Of a stretch of 64,000 bases of DNA, positions 33,728 through 42,410 are shown one piece after another (position 1 is the first letter of the stretch; each line of letters begins with the position of its first letter). A program made the position numbers and the translations under genes. The notes under the pieces are model-generated. The model saw only the letters and a program-made list of their open reading frames with translations. It was not told the DNA's origin and made no database searches. The DNA is from Paraburkholderia phenazinium (GTDB taxonomy: Bacteria > Pseudomonadota > Gammaproteobacteria > Burkholderiales > Burkholderiaceae), in NCBI RefSeq assembly GCF_900142845.1, contig NZ_FSRU01000001.1, positions 2,418,001-2,482,000 of the forward strand. The letters run 5' to 3'.

Positions 33728-35647
33728 TCACTCCAGCGCCGCAGCAACGAGTTCGGCTACGTCGAGCACTTCTGGGCGCGGGCCGACCACCCCTTCGAGC
33801 ATCGCCGTGCAGTTCGGGCAGCCCACTGCGACCACCTCGGCACCAATCGCGCGCGCATCGGCCATGCGGATATCCGGAATGCGCTGCTTGCCGGGAATGT
33901 CCGTCAAAGGCGCGCCGCCGCCACCGCCGCAGCAACGGCCACGTTTGCCGTTACGTTCCATTTCGACCACCTTGATGCCGATCGATTTGAGCAGTTGACG
34001 CGGCGCCTCGGTTTCGCCGTTATAGCGGCCCAGGTAGCATGGATCGTGATACGTGATGCGCTTGTCGGCCAACGCCGCGGCCGCTTTCGGCGACAGCTTG
34101 CCAGCTGCCACGAGGCTCGCAATCAAGCTCGTGTGATGCAGCACTTCGAAACGCGCACCCAGGGTGCGATATTCATTGCGCAGGCTGTGCATGACGTGTG
34201 GGTCGGCCGTGACGATGCGCTTGAACGTCAGGTTCGCCAGCGTGCCGGTCAATTGCTTTGCCATGCGCTGGAACGTGGCTTCGTCGCCGAGCCGCCGCGC
34301 GACGTCGCCGGTGTCGGTCTCGTCGCCGCCCAACACCGCGTAGTCGACGCCCGCCTTGTTCAACACCGTCACCAACGCCCGCAGCGTGCGCTGATAGCGC
34401 ATGTCGAACGCGCCTTCGCCGGCCACCAGCAGCACGTCGACCGCCTTGCCCGGTTGCGCGACCGGCGCATTCAGGTCGACGGCCCAGTCGTAGCGAGCGG
34501 ACTTGTCGTAGCCGCCTGCCGTGCCGGTTTCGCGCAGATTCGCCAGCACTTCCGGCCCCTTGCCCGGCACCGTGCCATGCACCAACGTCTGATTGCGGCG
34601 CATGTCGACGATCGCGTCCACGTGCTCGATCAACATCGGGCATTCCTGCACACAGGCACGGCAGGTGGTGCAAGACCACAGCGTGTCCGCTTCGATCAGG
34701 CTCGAAACGATGGCCCGATCCGGTTCACCGGAATGCTGCCCAACTGCCAGACCAGGCGTCGGGCTGCCGGCATAGGCCGCGTCCGACCCGCCCACCATGC
34801 CGGTGACCAGATCCTGAATCAGCTTCTTCGGATTGAGCGGCTGGCCGGCGGCAAACGCCGGACAGGCTGCTTCGCACTTGCCGCATTGCACGCAGGCATC
34901 GAAACTGAGCAACTGGTTCCAGCGGAATTCCACCGGCTTGCCCACCCCGTATTCGTTCTGCTCGAGTACCGGAGTTTTCAGCGCAGTGGGCGGCGTGGCG
35001 TCGGCACGCTCGTTACCGTGACCGGCAAACCGCTCCTGGCGCGGATGAAACGCGAGATGCAGCAAGCCGGCCAACGCATGCTTCATCGGACCGCCGCGCG
35101 CCGCGCCCATCGTCATCGCGAAGGCACCCACCGCGATCAGCAACGCGAAAATCACCGCAAGACCGCCGGACATCGCCGAGGCGGGCACCAGCACGAACAG
35201 CACCAGACCGAGCGCGAACGAGCCGAGCAACCACGGTAAGGTATCCCAGGGACCGCGTGAAAGACGCGCCGGCACCGCTTTCGCGCCGCTACGCCGGCGC
35301 CAGACGAATACGGCGCCCACCAGCATGATCAAGGCCGCAAGAAAGATCAGCTTGTCGAGCCACGGCGAGTAAATCGCCAGCCCGTAGTTGAGGAACACCA
35401 GTGCAAACGCGGCAATGGCGCCACCCGCCGTGGCGACGTGCGTCTTCGCGATATACGGATCGCGCGCCACCACATGGTGCAGATCGACAAAATAGCGCTT
35501 GGGAATGGTCAACAGGTTGGTCCACCCGAAGGCGCCCGCCGCCGTCGCGCGTCCGAGCCGCCAGTAGGACGAACGTTTCGCGACCGCGAACGCAAGGCCG
35601 GCGACCGATACCCACAGCAATGCGGTGATGAGAAACGCCGGGCTCAT
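33728..35647 (-). CDS. dgcB: Dimethylglycine demethylation protein DgcB (membrane Fe-S oxidoreductase)
   Basis: 639 residues. About six hydrophobic segments occupy residues 1-185. Two ferredoxin motifs follow: Cys 252/255/258/262 and Cys 326/329/332/336. The C-terminal half has two cysteine-rich CCG-type domains (GRCCGGGGG near 600, and YHDPCYLGRYNG). This is the layout of heterodisulfide reductase/GlpC-like quinone-coupled electron carriers. It probably passes electrons from DgcA and the ETF to the membrane quinone pool. The start is two bases after the dgcA stop. Confidence 0.92.
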   Translation of the reverse strand: MSPAFLITALLWVSVAGLAFAVAKRSSYWRLGRATAAGAFGWTNLLTIPKRYFVDLHHVVARDPYIAKTHVATAGGAIAAFALVFLNYGLAIYSPWLDKLIFLAALIMLVGAVFVWRRRSGAKAVPARLSRGPWDTLPWLLGSFALGLVLFVLVPASAMSGGLAVIFALLIAVGAFAMTMGAARGGPMKHALAGLLHLAFHPRQERFAGHGNERADATPPTALKTPVLEQNEYGVGKPVEFRWNQLLSFDACVQCGKCEAACPAFAAGQPLNPKKLIQDLVTGMVGGSDAAYAGSPTPGLAVGQHSGEPDRAIVSSLIEADTLWSCTTCRACVQECPMLIEHVDAIVDMRRNQTLVHGTVPGKGPEVLANLRETGTAGGYDKSARYDWAVDLNAPVAQPGKAVDVLLVAGEGAFDMRYQRTLRALVTVLNKAGVDYAVLGGDETDTGDVARRLGDEATFQRMAKQLTGTLANLTFKRIVTADPHVMHSLRNEYRTLGARFEVLHHTSLIASLVAAGKLSPKAAAALADKRITYHDPCYLGRYNGETEAPRQLLKSIGIKVVEMERNGKRGRCCGGGGGAPLTDIPGKQRIPDIRMADARAIGAEVVAVGCPNCTAMLEGVVGPRPEVLDVAELVAAALE

Positions 35648-35649
35648 CG

Positions 35650-37713
35650 TTAGAAGTCCTTGCAGAGGCGCAGCGCGTCGTAGATCGCGCCGTGAATGTT
35701 GTGCATCGAGATGCAGTCGCCGACCCGGAACAGCAGGAAGCGGCCGTTACCCAGTTCTTCGGATAGCGAAGGTTGCGGCTCGGCGGCGAACAGCTTGTGC
35801 ACGTCGACCTGGCCGCGGTTCACCGATTCCGGCTTCAGCTTCCAGTACAGTTCGTCGTTAGGCGTGCTGCCGTTTTCGATCACCACCTGATCGACGGCGC
35901 GCTCTTCCTGCTCCTCGGTGTACTCGTTGCGCAGCACGGCGATGGTCTTGCCGTCCTCTTCGTAGACGCGATCGAGCCAGTAGTTCGGCGTATGCACCAC
36001 GCCCAGGGCGTAAAGGCGGCGATAGAAAATCGGGAAGGTCGTGCCGCCGACGTCGTCCGCCACCTTCACGTCGGGCGTGACGATCTCCACTTTCGACCCG
36101 CGGCTGGCGATAAAGTCCGCGACGCCCGCGCCCGCATGCGTGCTGACGCCGTCATAAACGAGCACGTTCTGCTTCGGCTCGACCCGGCCCGCGAGAATGT
36201 CCCACGAACTGACCGCGAGCCCTTCCGCCACGCCCCATGCCGGCACCTGCTGCGTAAAGCTTGAACCGCCGGTGGCGAGCACGACGATGTCGGGCTTCTC
36301 GGCGAGAATCATCTTGTCGTCGGCCGCGACGCCAAGGCGCCGGTCCACGCCGAGGCGTCTGGTTTCCATGTCGAACCAGCGGACAATGCCGGCCATCTGT
36401 TCGCGCTGCGGCGCCTTCGCCGCCAGCATGATCTGACCGCCCACGGCATCGTTCTTTTCGAACAGCACGACGTCATGGCCACGCGAACGCGCAACACGAG
36501 CCGCTTCCAGACCCGCCGGGCCCGCGCCGACCACCACCACCTTGCGGCGCGGCCCACGGGTCTTTTCGATCACATGCGGCATCGTCGCTTCGCGCGAGGT
36601 CGCCGCGTTCTGCACGCACAGCACGTCCAGACCGTTGTACTGACGATCGATGCAGTAGTTCGCGCCCACGCACTGCTTGATCTCATCCTCGCGGCCATCG
36701 CGGATCTTGATGACCATATGCGGATCGGCGATCTGCGCGCGGGTCATGCCGACCAGATCGACCATGCCGTTCGCCAGCAAACGCTCGGCCTGACCCGCGT
36801 CGCGGATACTCTGCGCGTGCATCACCGGCAGCTTCACCACCGACTTGATGCCCGCCGCCAGATGCACGAACGGCTCGGGCGGCAACGCCATCGGCGGCAT
36901 GCAGTTGGCGAGCGTATTGTGCGTATCCGCACCGGAGCCGATCACGCCGATATAGTCGATCAGGCCTGTCTCGGACATTGCCTGGGCGATCTCTTTCAAC
37001 TGTTCGTGGTCGAGTCCGTCCTCATGAAACTCGTCGCCGCACATGCGCAAGCCGACGCAGAAATCGCGCCCAACGGCTTCGCGCACAGCAGTGAGCACTT
37101 CGACGCCGAAGCGCAACCGGTTCTGCAAACTGCCGCCCCATTCATCGGTGCGGAAGTTGGTGCGCGGGCTCCAGAACTGATCGATCAGATGCTGGTGGGC
37201 GGCGGATATCTCGATGCCGTCCATGCCCGCCTGCTGCACCCGCTTTGCCGCCGCTGCAAAGTCCGCGATGATGCGGCGAATCTCCTCCTCTTCGATAATC
37301 TTGGCATTGCCGCGGTGCACCGGCTCGCGCACGCCGGACGGCGTCATCAGATGCGGCCAATGCTCGCCATGAAACGCCGAACGGCGGCCCATGTGCGTCG
37401 CCTGAATCATGATCTTCGCGCCGTGGCGGTGCATCGCTTCGGCGAGACGGCCGAGCGGATCGACGATCTTGTCGGTCGAGAGATTCACCGACTTCCACCA
37501 GCCCTGCGGGCTATCGATCGACACCGGACTCGAGCCGCCGCATACGGCGAGCCCCACACCGCCCTTGGCCTTTTCCTCGTAATAGCGGATATAGCGATCG
37601 CCGGGCAGACCGCCCGGTTCGGCGTAGACCTCGGCATGCGCCGTGCTGACAATGCGGTTGCGCAGCGTCAACTGGTTCAGCGTCAAGGGTTTGAACAGAT
37701 TCGGGTAACGCAT
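35650..37713 (-). CDS. dgcA: Dimethylglycine demethylase catalytic subunit DgcA
   Basis: 687 residues. Residues 1-340 form an old-yellow-enzyme/trimethylamine dehydrogenase TIM barrel (FMN), and residues 390-680 an FAD/NAD-binding module beginning [17 protein letters not shown]. It oxidises dimethylglycine to sarcosine and formaldehyde. The Fe-S loop between the domains reads C348-V-G-A351-N-Y-C354 ... C366, so the second of the four cysteines expected in trimethylamine dehydrogenase is Ala. It is first of the tight dgcA-dgcB-etfA-etfB set. Confidence 0.93.
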   Translation of the reverse strand: MRYPNLFKPLTLNQLTLRNRIVSTAHAEVYAEPGGLPGDRYIRYYEEKAKGGVGLAVCGGSSPVSIDSPQGWWKSVNLSTDKIVDPLGRLAEAMHRHGAKIMIQATHMGRRSAFHGEHWPHLMTPSGVREPVHRGNAKIIEEEEIRRIIADFAAAAKRVQQAGMDGIEISAAHQHLIDQFWSPRTNFRTDEWGGSLQNRLRFGVEVLTAVREAVGRDFCVGLRMCGDEFHEDGLDHEQLKEIAQAMSETGLIDYIGVIGSGADTHNTLANCMPPMALPPEPFVHLAAGIKSVVKLPVMHAQSIRDAGQAERLLANGMVDLVGMTRAQIADPHMVIKIRDGREDEIKQCVGANYCIDRQYNGLDVLCVQNAATSREATMPHVIEKTRGPRRKVVVVGAGPAGLEAARVARSRGHDVVLFEKNDAVGGQIMLAAKAPQREQMAGIVRWFDMETRRLGVDRRLGVAADDKMILAEKPDIVVLATGGSSFTQQVPAWGVAEGLAVSSWDILAGRVEPKQNVLVYDGVSTHAGAGVADFIASRGSKVEIVTPDVKVADDVGGTTFPIFYRRLYALGVVHTPNYWLDRVYEEDGKTIAVLRNEYTEEQEERAVDQVVIENGSTPNDELYWKLKPESVNRGQVDVHKLFAAEPQPSLSEELGNGRFLLFRVGDCISMHNIHGAIYDALRLCKDF

Positions 37714-37773
37714 CGCGGACGACCTCGGACGGGGTTCGGTTAAAGCAGGTTCTTACGCGTTTTCCACGCGTTT

Positions 37774-38307
37774 CTAATCAGCCAGCGGCGACACTTCGAA
37801 TACGCAATGCGCGTGGTGCTCGGCGGCGCACTGCACTTCTTTCGACTGCGAGCGCGGCGCGTTCTTGCCCGCTTCGGTGGTGTCGTTGACCCAGTCCATG
37901 GCGCCGGCAAACCAGCCTGCGAACATGTAGCAGAGCTTGCCTTCCTTACCCGGTTGCGCCAGCACGAACGACGAATGATGCAGTTCGATCCGCGCACGCG
38001 CGCTCGCCGGGTCGGCTTCGACGATCTTGAAGAGACCCCAGCCGCGTTGCGACAGACGGTTCAGGTAGTGCTCGAAAACCGCCATGCCGTTGATGCCGTG
38101 CTGCTTCGCTTCCTTATCGCACCAGTGGTAGGCTGACTTGTAGCCGGCCTTGTAGAGAATCTCCGCGTAGACGTCGCGGCCCAGCGCTTCTTCCACTGCC
38201 GTATGGTTGTTGGTGAAGAAATGGCGCGGCACGTACAGCATGGGCAGCGAATCGGTGGTCCAGACGCCGGTATTCGCATCGACGTCGATCGGCAGTTGCG
38301 GTTGCAT
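37774..38307 (-). CDS. DUF5943 / V4R-like protein conserved beside dgcA
   Basis: 177 residues, cytoplasmic. It resembles the hypothetical gene between the dipeptidase-like gene and dgcA in Pseudomonas aeruginosa (PA5397). Features: FFTNNHTAVEEALGRDVYAEILYKAG near 30-55 and a C-terminal segment with clustered Cys and His (VQCAAEHHAHCVFEV), reminiscent of vinyl-4-reductase (V4R) small-molecule or metal-binding domains. No reaction is known. Its fixed place in the operon suggests an accessory role in demethylase maturation or in sensing methylamine intermediates. Confidence 0.78.
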   Translation of the reverse strand: MQPQLPIDVDANTGVWTTDSLPMLYVPRHFFTNNHTAVEEALGRDVYAEILYKAGYKSAYHWCDKEAKQHGINGMAVFEHYLNRLSQRGWGLFKIVEADPASARARIELHHSSFVLAQPGKEGKLCYMFAGWFAGAMDWVNDTTEAGKNAPRSQSKEVQCAAEHHAHCVFEVSPLAD

Positions 38308-38342
38308 CGCGAGTTACTCCGTGGGGTAAGCGGTATCGATCG

Positions 38343-38364
38343 CGGGTGCTCTTCGAGGCACCCG
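38343..38364. repeat. Intra-operon hairpin between M19-like gene and DUF5943 gene
   Basis: Perfect 7-bp arms CGGGTGC/GCACCCG around eight bases, in the 122-bp intergenic gap, without a T-run. It could tune differential mRNA stability in the operon. Confidence 0.5.
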
Positions 38365-38429
38365 TCGCCGGTTTAATGCATGCATGTCAAAGCGGGCTTG
38401 AAGCGCCCCGCGTGGGTCTGGCTCGCCCC

Positions 38430-39401
38430 TCAGGCGCCCCAGACGTCGCGGAACACGCGCACCCAGTTTTCGCCCATGATCTTGCGAATGCGCGTCTCGC
38501 TCCAGCCGGCCCGCTCCATCGCCGCTGTCAGGTTCGGGAATTCGCCGATGGTGCGAATGCCTTCCGGATTCACGACCTTGCCGAAGTTCGTCAGACGGCG
38601 ATAGCGGCCCTTGTCGTGCGTGATCCAGTCGAAGAAATCGACCGTATAGCCTTGCGTGAAATCGGAGCCGATGCCCACGGTGTCCTCGCCGATCAGGTTC
38701 ACCACATAGTCGATGGCTTCGACATAGTCCTCCACCGTCGCGTCGATGCCGCGCTTGAGGAACGGCGCAAACATCGTCACGCCGACGAAACCGCCCGCAT
38801 CGGCGATCTCCTTCAGTTGCTCGTCGGACTTGTTGCGCGGGTGCTCCTTCAAACCGGACGGCAGACAGTGCGAATAGCACACCGGCTTCTTCGAGAAGGC
38901 AATCGCCTCCGAAGAAGTATTGCCGCCAACGTGCGACAGATCGACCATGATGCCGACGCGGTTCATTTCGCTGATCACTTCGCGGCCGAAACCGGACAGG
39001 CCGCCGTCGCGCTCGTAGCAGCCCGTGCCGACCAGATTCTGCGTGTTGTAGCAAAGCTGCACGACACGGACGCCCATATCGGCGAAGGCTTCGATATAGC
39101 CAAGGTTGTCCTCGAACGCATGCGCGTTCTGGAAGCCAAGAATCACGCCCGTGCGATTTTCCTTCTTGGCGCGCAGGATGTCGTCGGTGGTGCGCACAAG
39201 CGTCAGCAGTTCGCTGTTTTCGCGGATCTGCTGCTTCATCAGGGCGATGTTGTCGACGGTTTTGCTAAAGCTTTCCCAAACCGATACCGTGCAATTCGTG
39301 GCGGTAATGCCGCCCTTTTGCATATCTTCGAACACCGAACGATCGAAGCGCGAAATATTCAGACCGTCGATGATGATGCTGTTCTCGTGCAGAGTGCTCA
39401 T
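38430..39401 (-). CDS. Membrane-dipeptidase-like (M19) protein of the betaine operon
   Basis: 323 residues, renal dipeptidase fold, homologous in position and length to PA5396 of Pseudomonas. Two histidines of the M19 site are kept (His 157 in VDLSHVGG, His 178 in CYSHCLP). The first pair of ligands (His and Asp of the usual DGHND) is replaced by DGLNI at 12-16, and the bridging Glu of the G-x-E-G motif by Gln 91. A normal two-zinc dipeptidase reaction is therefore doubtful. No signal peptide. It lies between glyA (69 bp) and the DUF5943 gene (122 bp). The true substrate is unknown. Confidence 0.85.
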   Translation of the reverse strand: MSTLHENSIIIDGLNISRFDRSVFEDMQKGGITATNCTVSVWESFSKTVDNIALMKQQIRENSELLTLVRTTDDILRAKKENRTGVILGFQNAHAFEDNLGYIEAFADMGVRVVQLCYNTQNLVGTGCYERDGGLSGFGREVISEMNRVGIMVDLSHVGGNTSSEAIAFSKKPVCYSHCLPSGLKEHPRNKSDEQLKEIADAGGFVGVTMFAPFLKRGIDATVEDYVEAIDYVVNLIGEDTVGIGSDFTQGYTVDFFDWITHDKGRYRRLTNFGKVVNPEGIRTIGEFPNLTAAMERAGWSETRIRKIMGENWVRVFRDVWGA

Positions 39402-39470
39402 TCTGTTTGCTCCATCTGGCTGGCGTGTGGGGCGCTGCCTTTAGCGTAAGTAAGGGGGCGTGACGGCGAA

Positions 39471-40745
39471 TCAGTAGATCGGGAAGCGCTCGCACAGCGC
39501 GAAGATCTCGCGGCGCACGCGCTGTTCGGTGGCCGCATCGCCTTCGGGCGACACGCGCAACGCTTCGAACACCTCAAGAATCAGGCGGCCGATCTCGCGG
39601 AACTCGCTGACGCCAAAACCGCGCGTCGTGCCGGCCGGCGTGCCGAGGCGAATGCCGGAGGTGACCGTGGGCTTTTCCGTATCGAAGGGGATGCCGTTCT
39701 TGTTGCAGGTGATGCCCGCGCGCTCCAGCGCCTGTTCGACCTGGGTGCCCTTCAGGCCCTTGGGACGCAGATCCACCAGCAGCAGGTGATTGTCCGTGCC
39801 GCCGGTGACCAGATCGACGCCGCCTGCCTTCAGCACTTCGCCGAGCGCCTGGGCATTGGCCAGCACGCTGTCGATATACGACTTGAAGCCGTCCTGCAGC
39901 GCTTCGCCGAATGCGACCGCCTTGCCGGCGATCACATGCATCAACGGGCCGCCTTGCAGGCCCGGAAAGACCGCAGAGTTGATTTTCCTGGCGATGTCTT
40001 CGTCATTGGTCAGCACGAAACCGCCGCGCGGGCCACGCAGCGTCTTATGGGTCGTTGAAGTCACAACGTGTGCGTGTTCGAGCGGATTCGGATGGCGGCC
40101 TGCGGCGATCACGCCGGCGATGTGCGCCATATCCACCATCAACTTCGCGCCGACGCTATCGGCAATCGCGCGGAACCGCGCAAAGTCGAGCACCCGCGGA
40201 TAAGCCGAGAAGCCGGCAATGATCAGCGTGGGCTTATGTTCATGCGCCAGTGCCTCCACCTGGTCGTAGTCGATCCGCAGCGTCTCGCGATCCACACCAT
40301 ATTGAACGGCGTTGAACCACTTGCCGGACAGCGCGGGTTTTGCGCCGTGCGTGAGGTGGCCGCCCGCGTCGAGCGACATGCCGAGCACCGTATCGCCCGG
40401 CTTCGTGAGCGCCAGCATCACGGCGCCATTGGCCTGCGCGCCCGAGTGCGGCTGCACATTGGCGTACCCTGCGTTGAACAGTTGCTTGACGCGCTCGATC
40501 GCCAGCGCCTCGATCTGGTCGGCGAATTCGCAACCGCCGTAGTAACGCTTGCCCGGATACCCTTCCGCATACTTGTTGGTCAGCACCGAGCCTTGCGCTT
40601 CGAGTACCGCCCGCGACACGATGTTTTCCGACGCGATCAGCTCGACTTGCGACTGTTGCCGCTCGAGCTCCTTGAGCACCGCGCTGCGGACCGGCGCATC
40701 GCGTTCGGCGAGCGTCTGCGAAAAGAAGGGGTTTGCGTTCGACAT
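39471..40745 (-). CDS. glyA: Serine hydroxymethyltransferase
   Basis: 424 residues. The PLP lysine lies in [14 protein letters not shown] near 235, with substrate residues in [10 protein letters not shown] and [15 protein letters not shown]. It interconverts glycine plus 5,10-methylene-THF and serine, and here uses glycine from full betaine demethylation together with methyl-derived one-carbon units. Start at MSNANPFF (40745); an upstream extension to 40796 lacks similarity. It leads the betaine demethylation gene run and is presumably a pathway-specific paralogue of the housekeeping enzyme. Confidence 0.94.
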   Translation of the reverse strand: MSNANPFFSQTLAERDAPVRSAVLKELERQQSQVELIASENIVSRAVLEAQGSVLTNKYAEGYPGKRYYGGCEFADQIEALAIERVKQLFNAGYANVQPHSGAQANGAVMLALTKPGDTVLGMSLDAGGHLTHGAKPALSGKWFNAVQYGVDRETLRIDYDQVEALAHEHKPTLIIAGFSAYPRVLDFARFRAIADSVGAKLMVDMAHIAGVIAAGRHPNPLEHAHVVTSTTHKTLRGPRGGFVLTNDEDIARKINSAVFPGLQGGPLMHVIAGKAVAFGEALQDGFKSYIDSVLANAQALGEVLKAGGVDLVTGGTDNHLLLVDLRPKGLKGTQVEQALERAGITCNKNGIPFDTEKPTVTSGIRLGTPAGTTRGFGVSEFREIGRLILEVFEALRVSPEGDAATEQRVRREIFALCERFPIY

Positions 40746-41160
40746 GGGCGTTCCGTGAGAAATGGATTGCAGTGATGGAGGCAGTCCGCGAAACACCGTG
40801 AATCCCTTGACTGGCCTGCTGCCACCGGCTACCGACGGCTCTATTCTTCTCCCTCATCGGAAACGTCAATTTACGAATTCAGACGCGTTCTTTGCCTTTT
40901 CCGCCATTCAAGTCCGTTTTGGACAAGTGACCGGTCGTGCGATTCGCCGCCCGCCCGCACTGCTTGCGTGCGCGAGCCGCCCGCGAACAGTGCCTGCGCC
41001 GCACACGCGCGGTGCGGCGGCGCCCGCCAATCTTTCAACCCGCTTGATAAGGCCAGGGTTTAGCCGTATGGCACGCTTGTTGCCCTCGAACCCAGAATGA
41101 CGGAGCCGTCCCCCCCACGACGGCCGCAACACAATACAGAGTCGAAGGAACACCCGCACC
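40746..41160. promoter_or_regulatory. Divergent glyA-gbdR control region
   Basis: 415 bases without a gene. Visible structures: GACGG-AG-CCGTC (41099-41110) continuing into GCCGTC-N7-GACGGC (41105-41123), 38 bases upstream of gbdR, and a GAGGGAGAA stretch (minus strand, about 40848-40856) resembling the GAGGGAAAA box of the carnitine elements. I see no glycine riboswitch. It is the likely main promoter of the long betaine operon. Confidence 0.5.
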
Positions 41161-42180
41161 ATGTCGCCTGACCGCACCGCGTCGCTGTCCCACTTCGCTT
41201 TCATGCCGCTGCCGAACTTCACGATGATCGCCTTCACCAATGCGATCGAAGTACTGCGGATGGCGAACTACCTGAGCGGACAACAGCTCTATCGCTGGTC
41301 GATCATCAGCCCCGACGGCGGCCCGGTTACGGCAAGCAATGGTCTGGCGGTCGACACCGGTCCCGCCGAATGCGTGGGCCAGCCCGATATCGTGTTCGTG
41401 TGCGGCGGCATCGACGTGCAGCGCGAAACCACCCCCGCCCATCTGTCGACGCTGCGCCGCTTCGCGCGTGGCGGCGTGGCGCTCGGCAGCCTGTGCACCG
41501 GCACCTATGCGCTCGCCAAGTCAGGGCTGCTGGCCGGTTACGCCTGTGCAATCCATTGGGAGAACATGTCGGCGCTCAAGGAAGAGTTTCCGGACACGCG
41601 CTTCCTGAAAGAACTGTTCGTGATCGACCGCGACCGCGTGACCTGCACCGGCGGCGTTGCGCCGCTCGACATGATGCTCAACCTGATTGCGGCGCGCGTC
41701 GGCACCGCACGCGTCACGCAGATCGCCGAGCAGTTCATTGTCGAACACGTGCGCGATACCAACGCGCAGCAACGCATGCCGCTCGTCGCGCGGCTCGGCT
41801 CGGCGAACAAGTCGCTGTTCGAAGTGATCGCACTGATGGAGAACAACATCGAGGAGCCGTTGTCGCGCGAAGAGCTCGCGCGCCTCGCCAACATGTCGCA
41901 ACGGCAATTGCAGCGCCTGTTCCGCGAGCACCTCGGCATGACGCCGACGCATTACTACCTGACCTTGCGTTTGCGGCGCGCCCGCGAGTTGCTGCTGCAG
42001 ACCGACATGTCCATCATGCACATCACGATGGCATGCGGCTTCCAGTCGGCGTGTCACTTCAGCAAAAGCTATCGCGACGCCTTCGGCACCGCACCCACGC
42101 GTGAACGGCGCAAGCAGGTTGCGCCGCTGGCCCACACCATGCCGCCGGGCGCACCGCTCGGTATCGCACTGCAGGCCTGA
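41161..42180 (+). CDS. gbdR: Glycine betaine/dimethylglycine-responsive GlxA/AraC activator
   Basis: 339 residues. N-terminal DJ-1/PfpI-like sensor (FAFMPLPNFTMIAFTNAIEVLRMANYLSG in outline; CTGTYALAKSGLL near 115-128) and C-terminal AraC helix-turn-helix pair (SQRQLQRLFREHLGMTPTHYYLTLRLRRARELL in outline, then CGFQSACHFSKSYRDAFG). It is related to the CdhR protein in this window along its whole length. In Pseudomonas GbdR activates gbcAB, dgcAB and soxBDAG in response to betaine or dimethylglycine. Divergent placement from the demethylation run fits. Confidence 0.92.
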   Translation: MSPDRTASLSHFAFMPLPNFTMIAFTNAIEVLRMANYLSGQQLYRWSIISPDGGPVTASNGLAVDTGPAECVGQPDIVFVCGGIDVQRETTPAHLSTLRRFARGGVALGSLCTGTYALAKSGLLAGYACAIHWENMSALKEEFPDTRFLKELFVIDRDRVTCTGGVAPLDMMLNLIAARVGTARVTQIAEQFIVEHVRDTNAQQRMPLVARLGSANKSLFEVIALMENNIEEPLSREELARLANMSQRQLQRLFREHLGMTPTHYYLTLRLRRARELLLQTDMSIMHITMACGFQSACHFSKSYRDAFGTAPTRERRKQVAPLAHTMPPGAPLGIALQA

Positions 42181-42214
42181 GCCGGACCTTACTCGGCCAT
42201 CTTTGGATTCCATC

Positions 42215-42248
42215 AAGCCACGCGCCGTTTAGCGCGGCTTCTTTACGT
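42215..42248 (+). terminator. Candidate intrinsic terminator of gbdR
   Basis: AAGC and CGCGC pair with GCGCG and GCTT across a CA bulge and a six-base loop, followed by CTTTACGT. It lies 34 bases after the gbdR stop. The T-tract is weak. Confidence 0.5.
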
Positions 42249-42410
42249 CTATAACCCCTTCGGCCGCCATGTCTTGGATTGTGGCGAGGCGTCGCGTAAG
42301 CTATGGTGAGTTCGTTGCGGCATGTCACCCCGGCGACGCCCACACCCCGCTAGAGTGACTGCTTTCCACCATCGCGCTGCGCAAGCTGCGGCGCCGTTAA
42401 AGGCTGGGCC

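Noticed and set aside
40746..41160. Glycine riboswitch upstream of glyA
   Set aside because: The conserved GGAGAG-type core and tandem aptamer pattern are not visible on the minus strand.
42181..42410. Cobalamin riboswitch upstream of nrdJ
   Set aside because: No B12-box-like sequence or typical length; the only structure is a small hairpin fitting the gbdR terminator.
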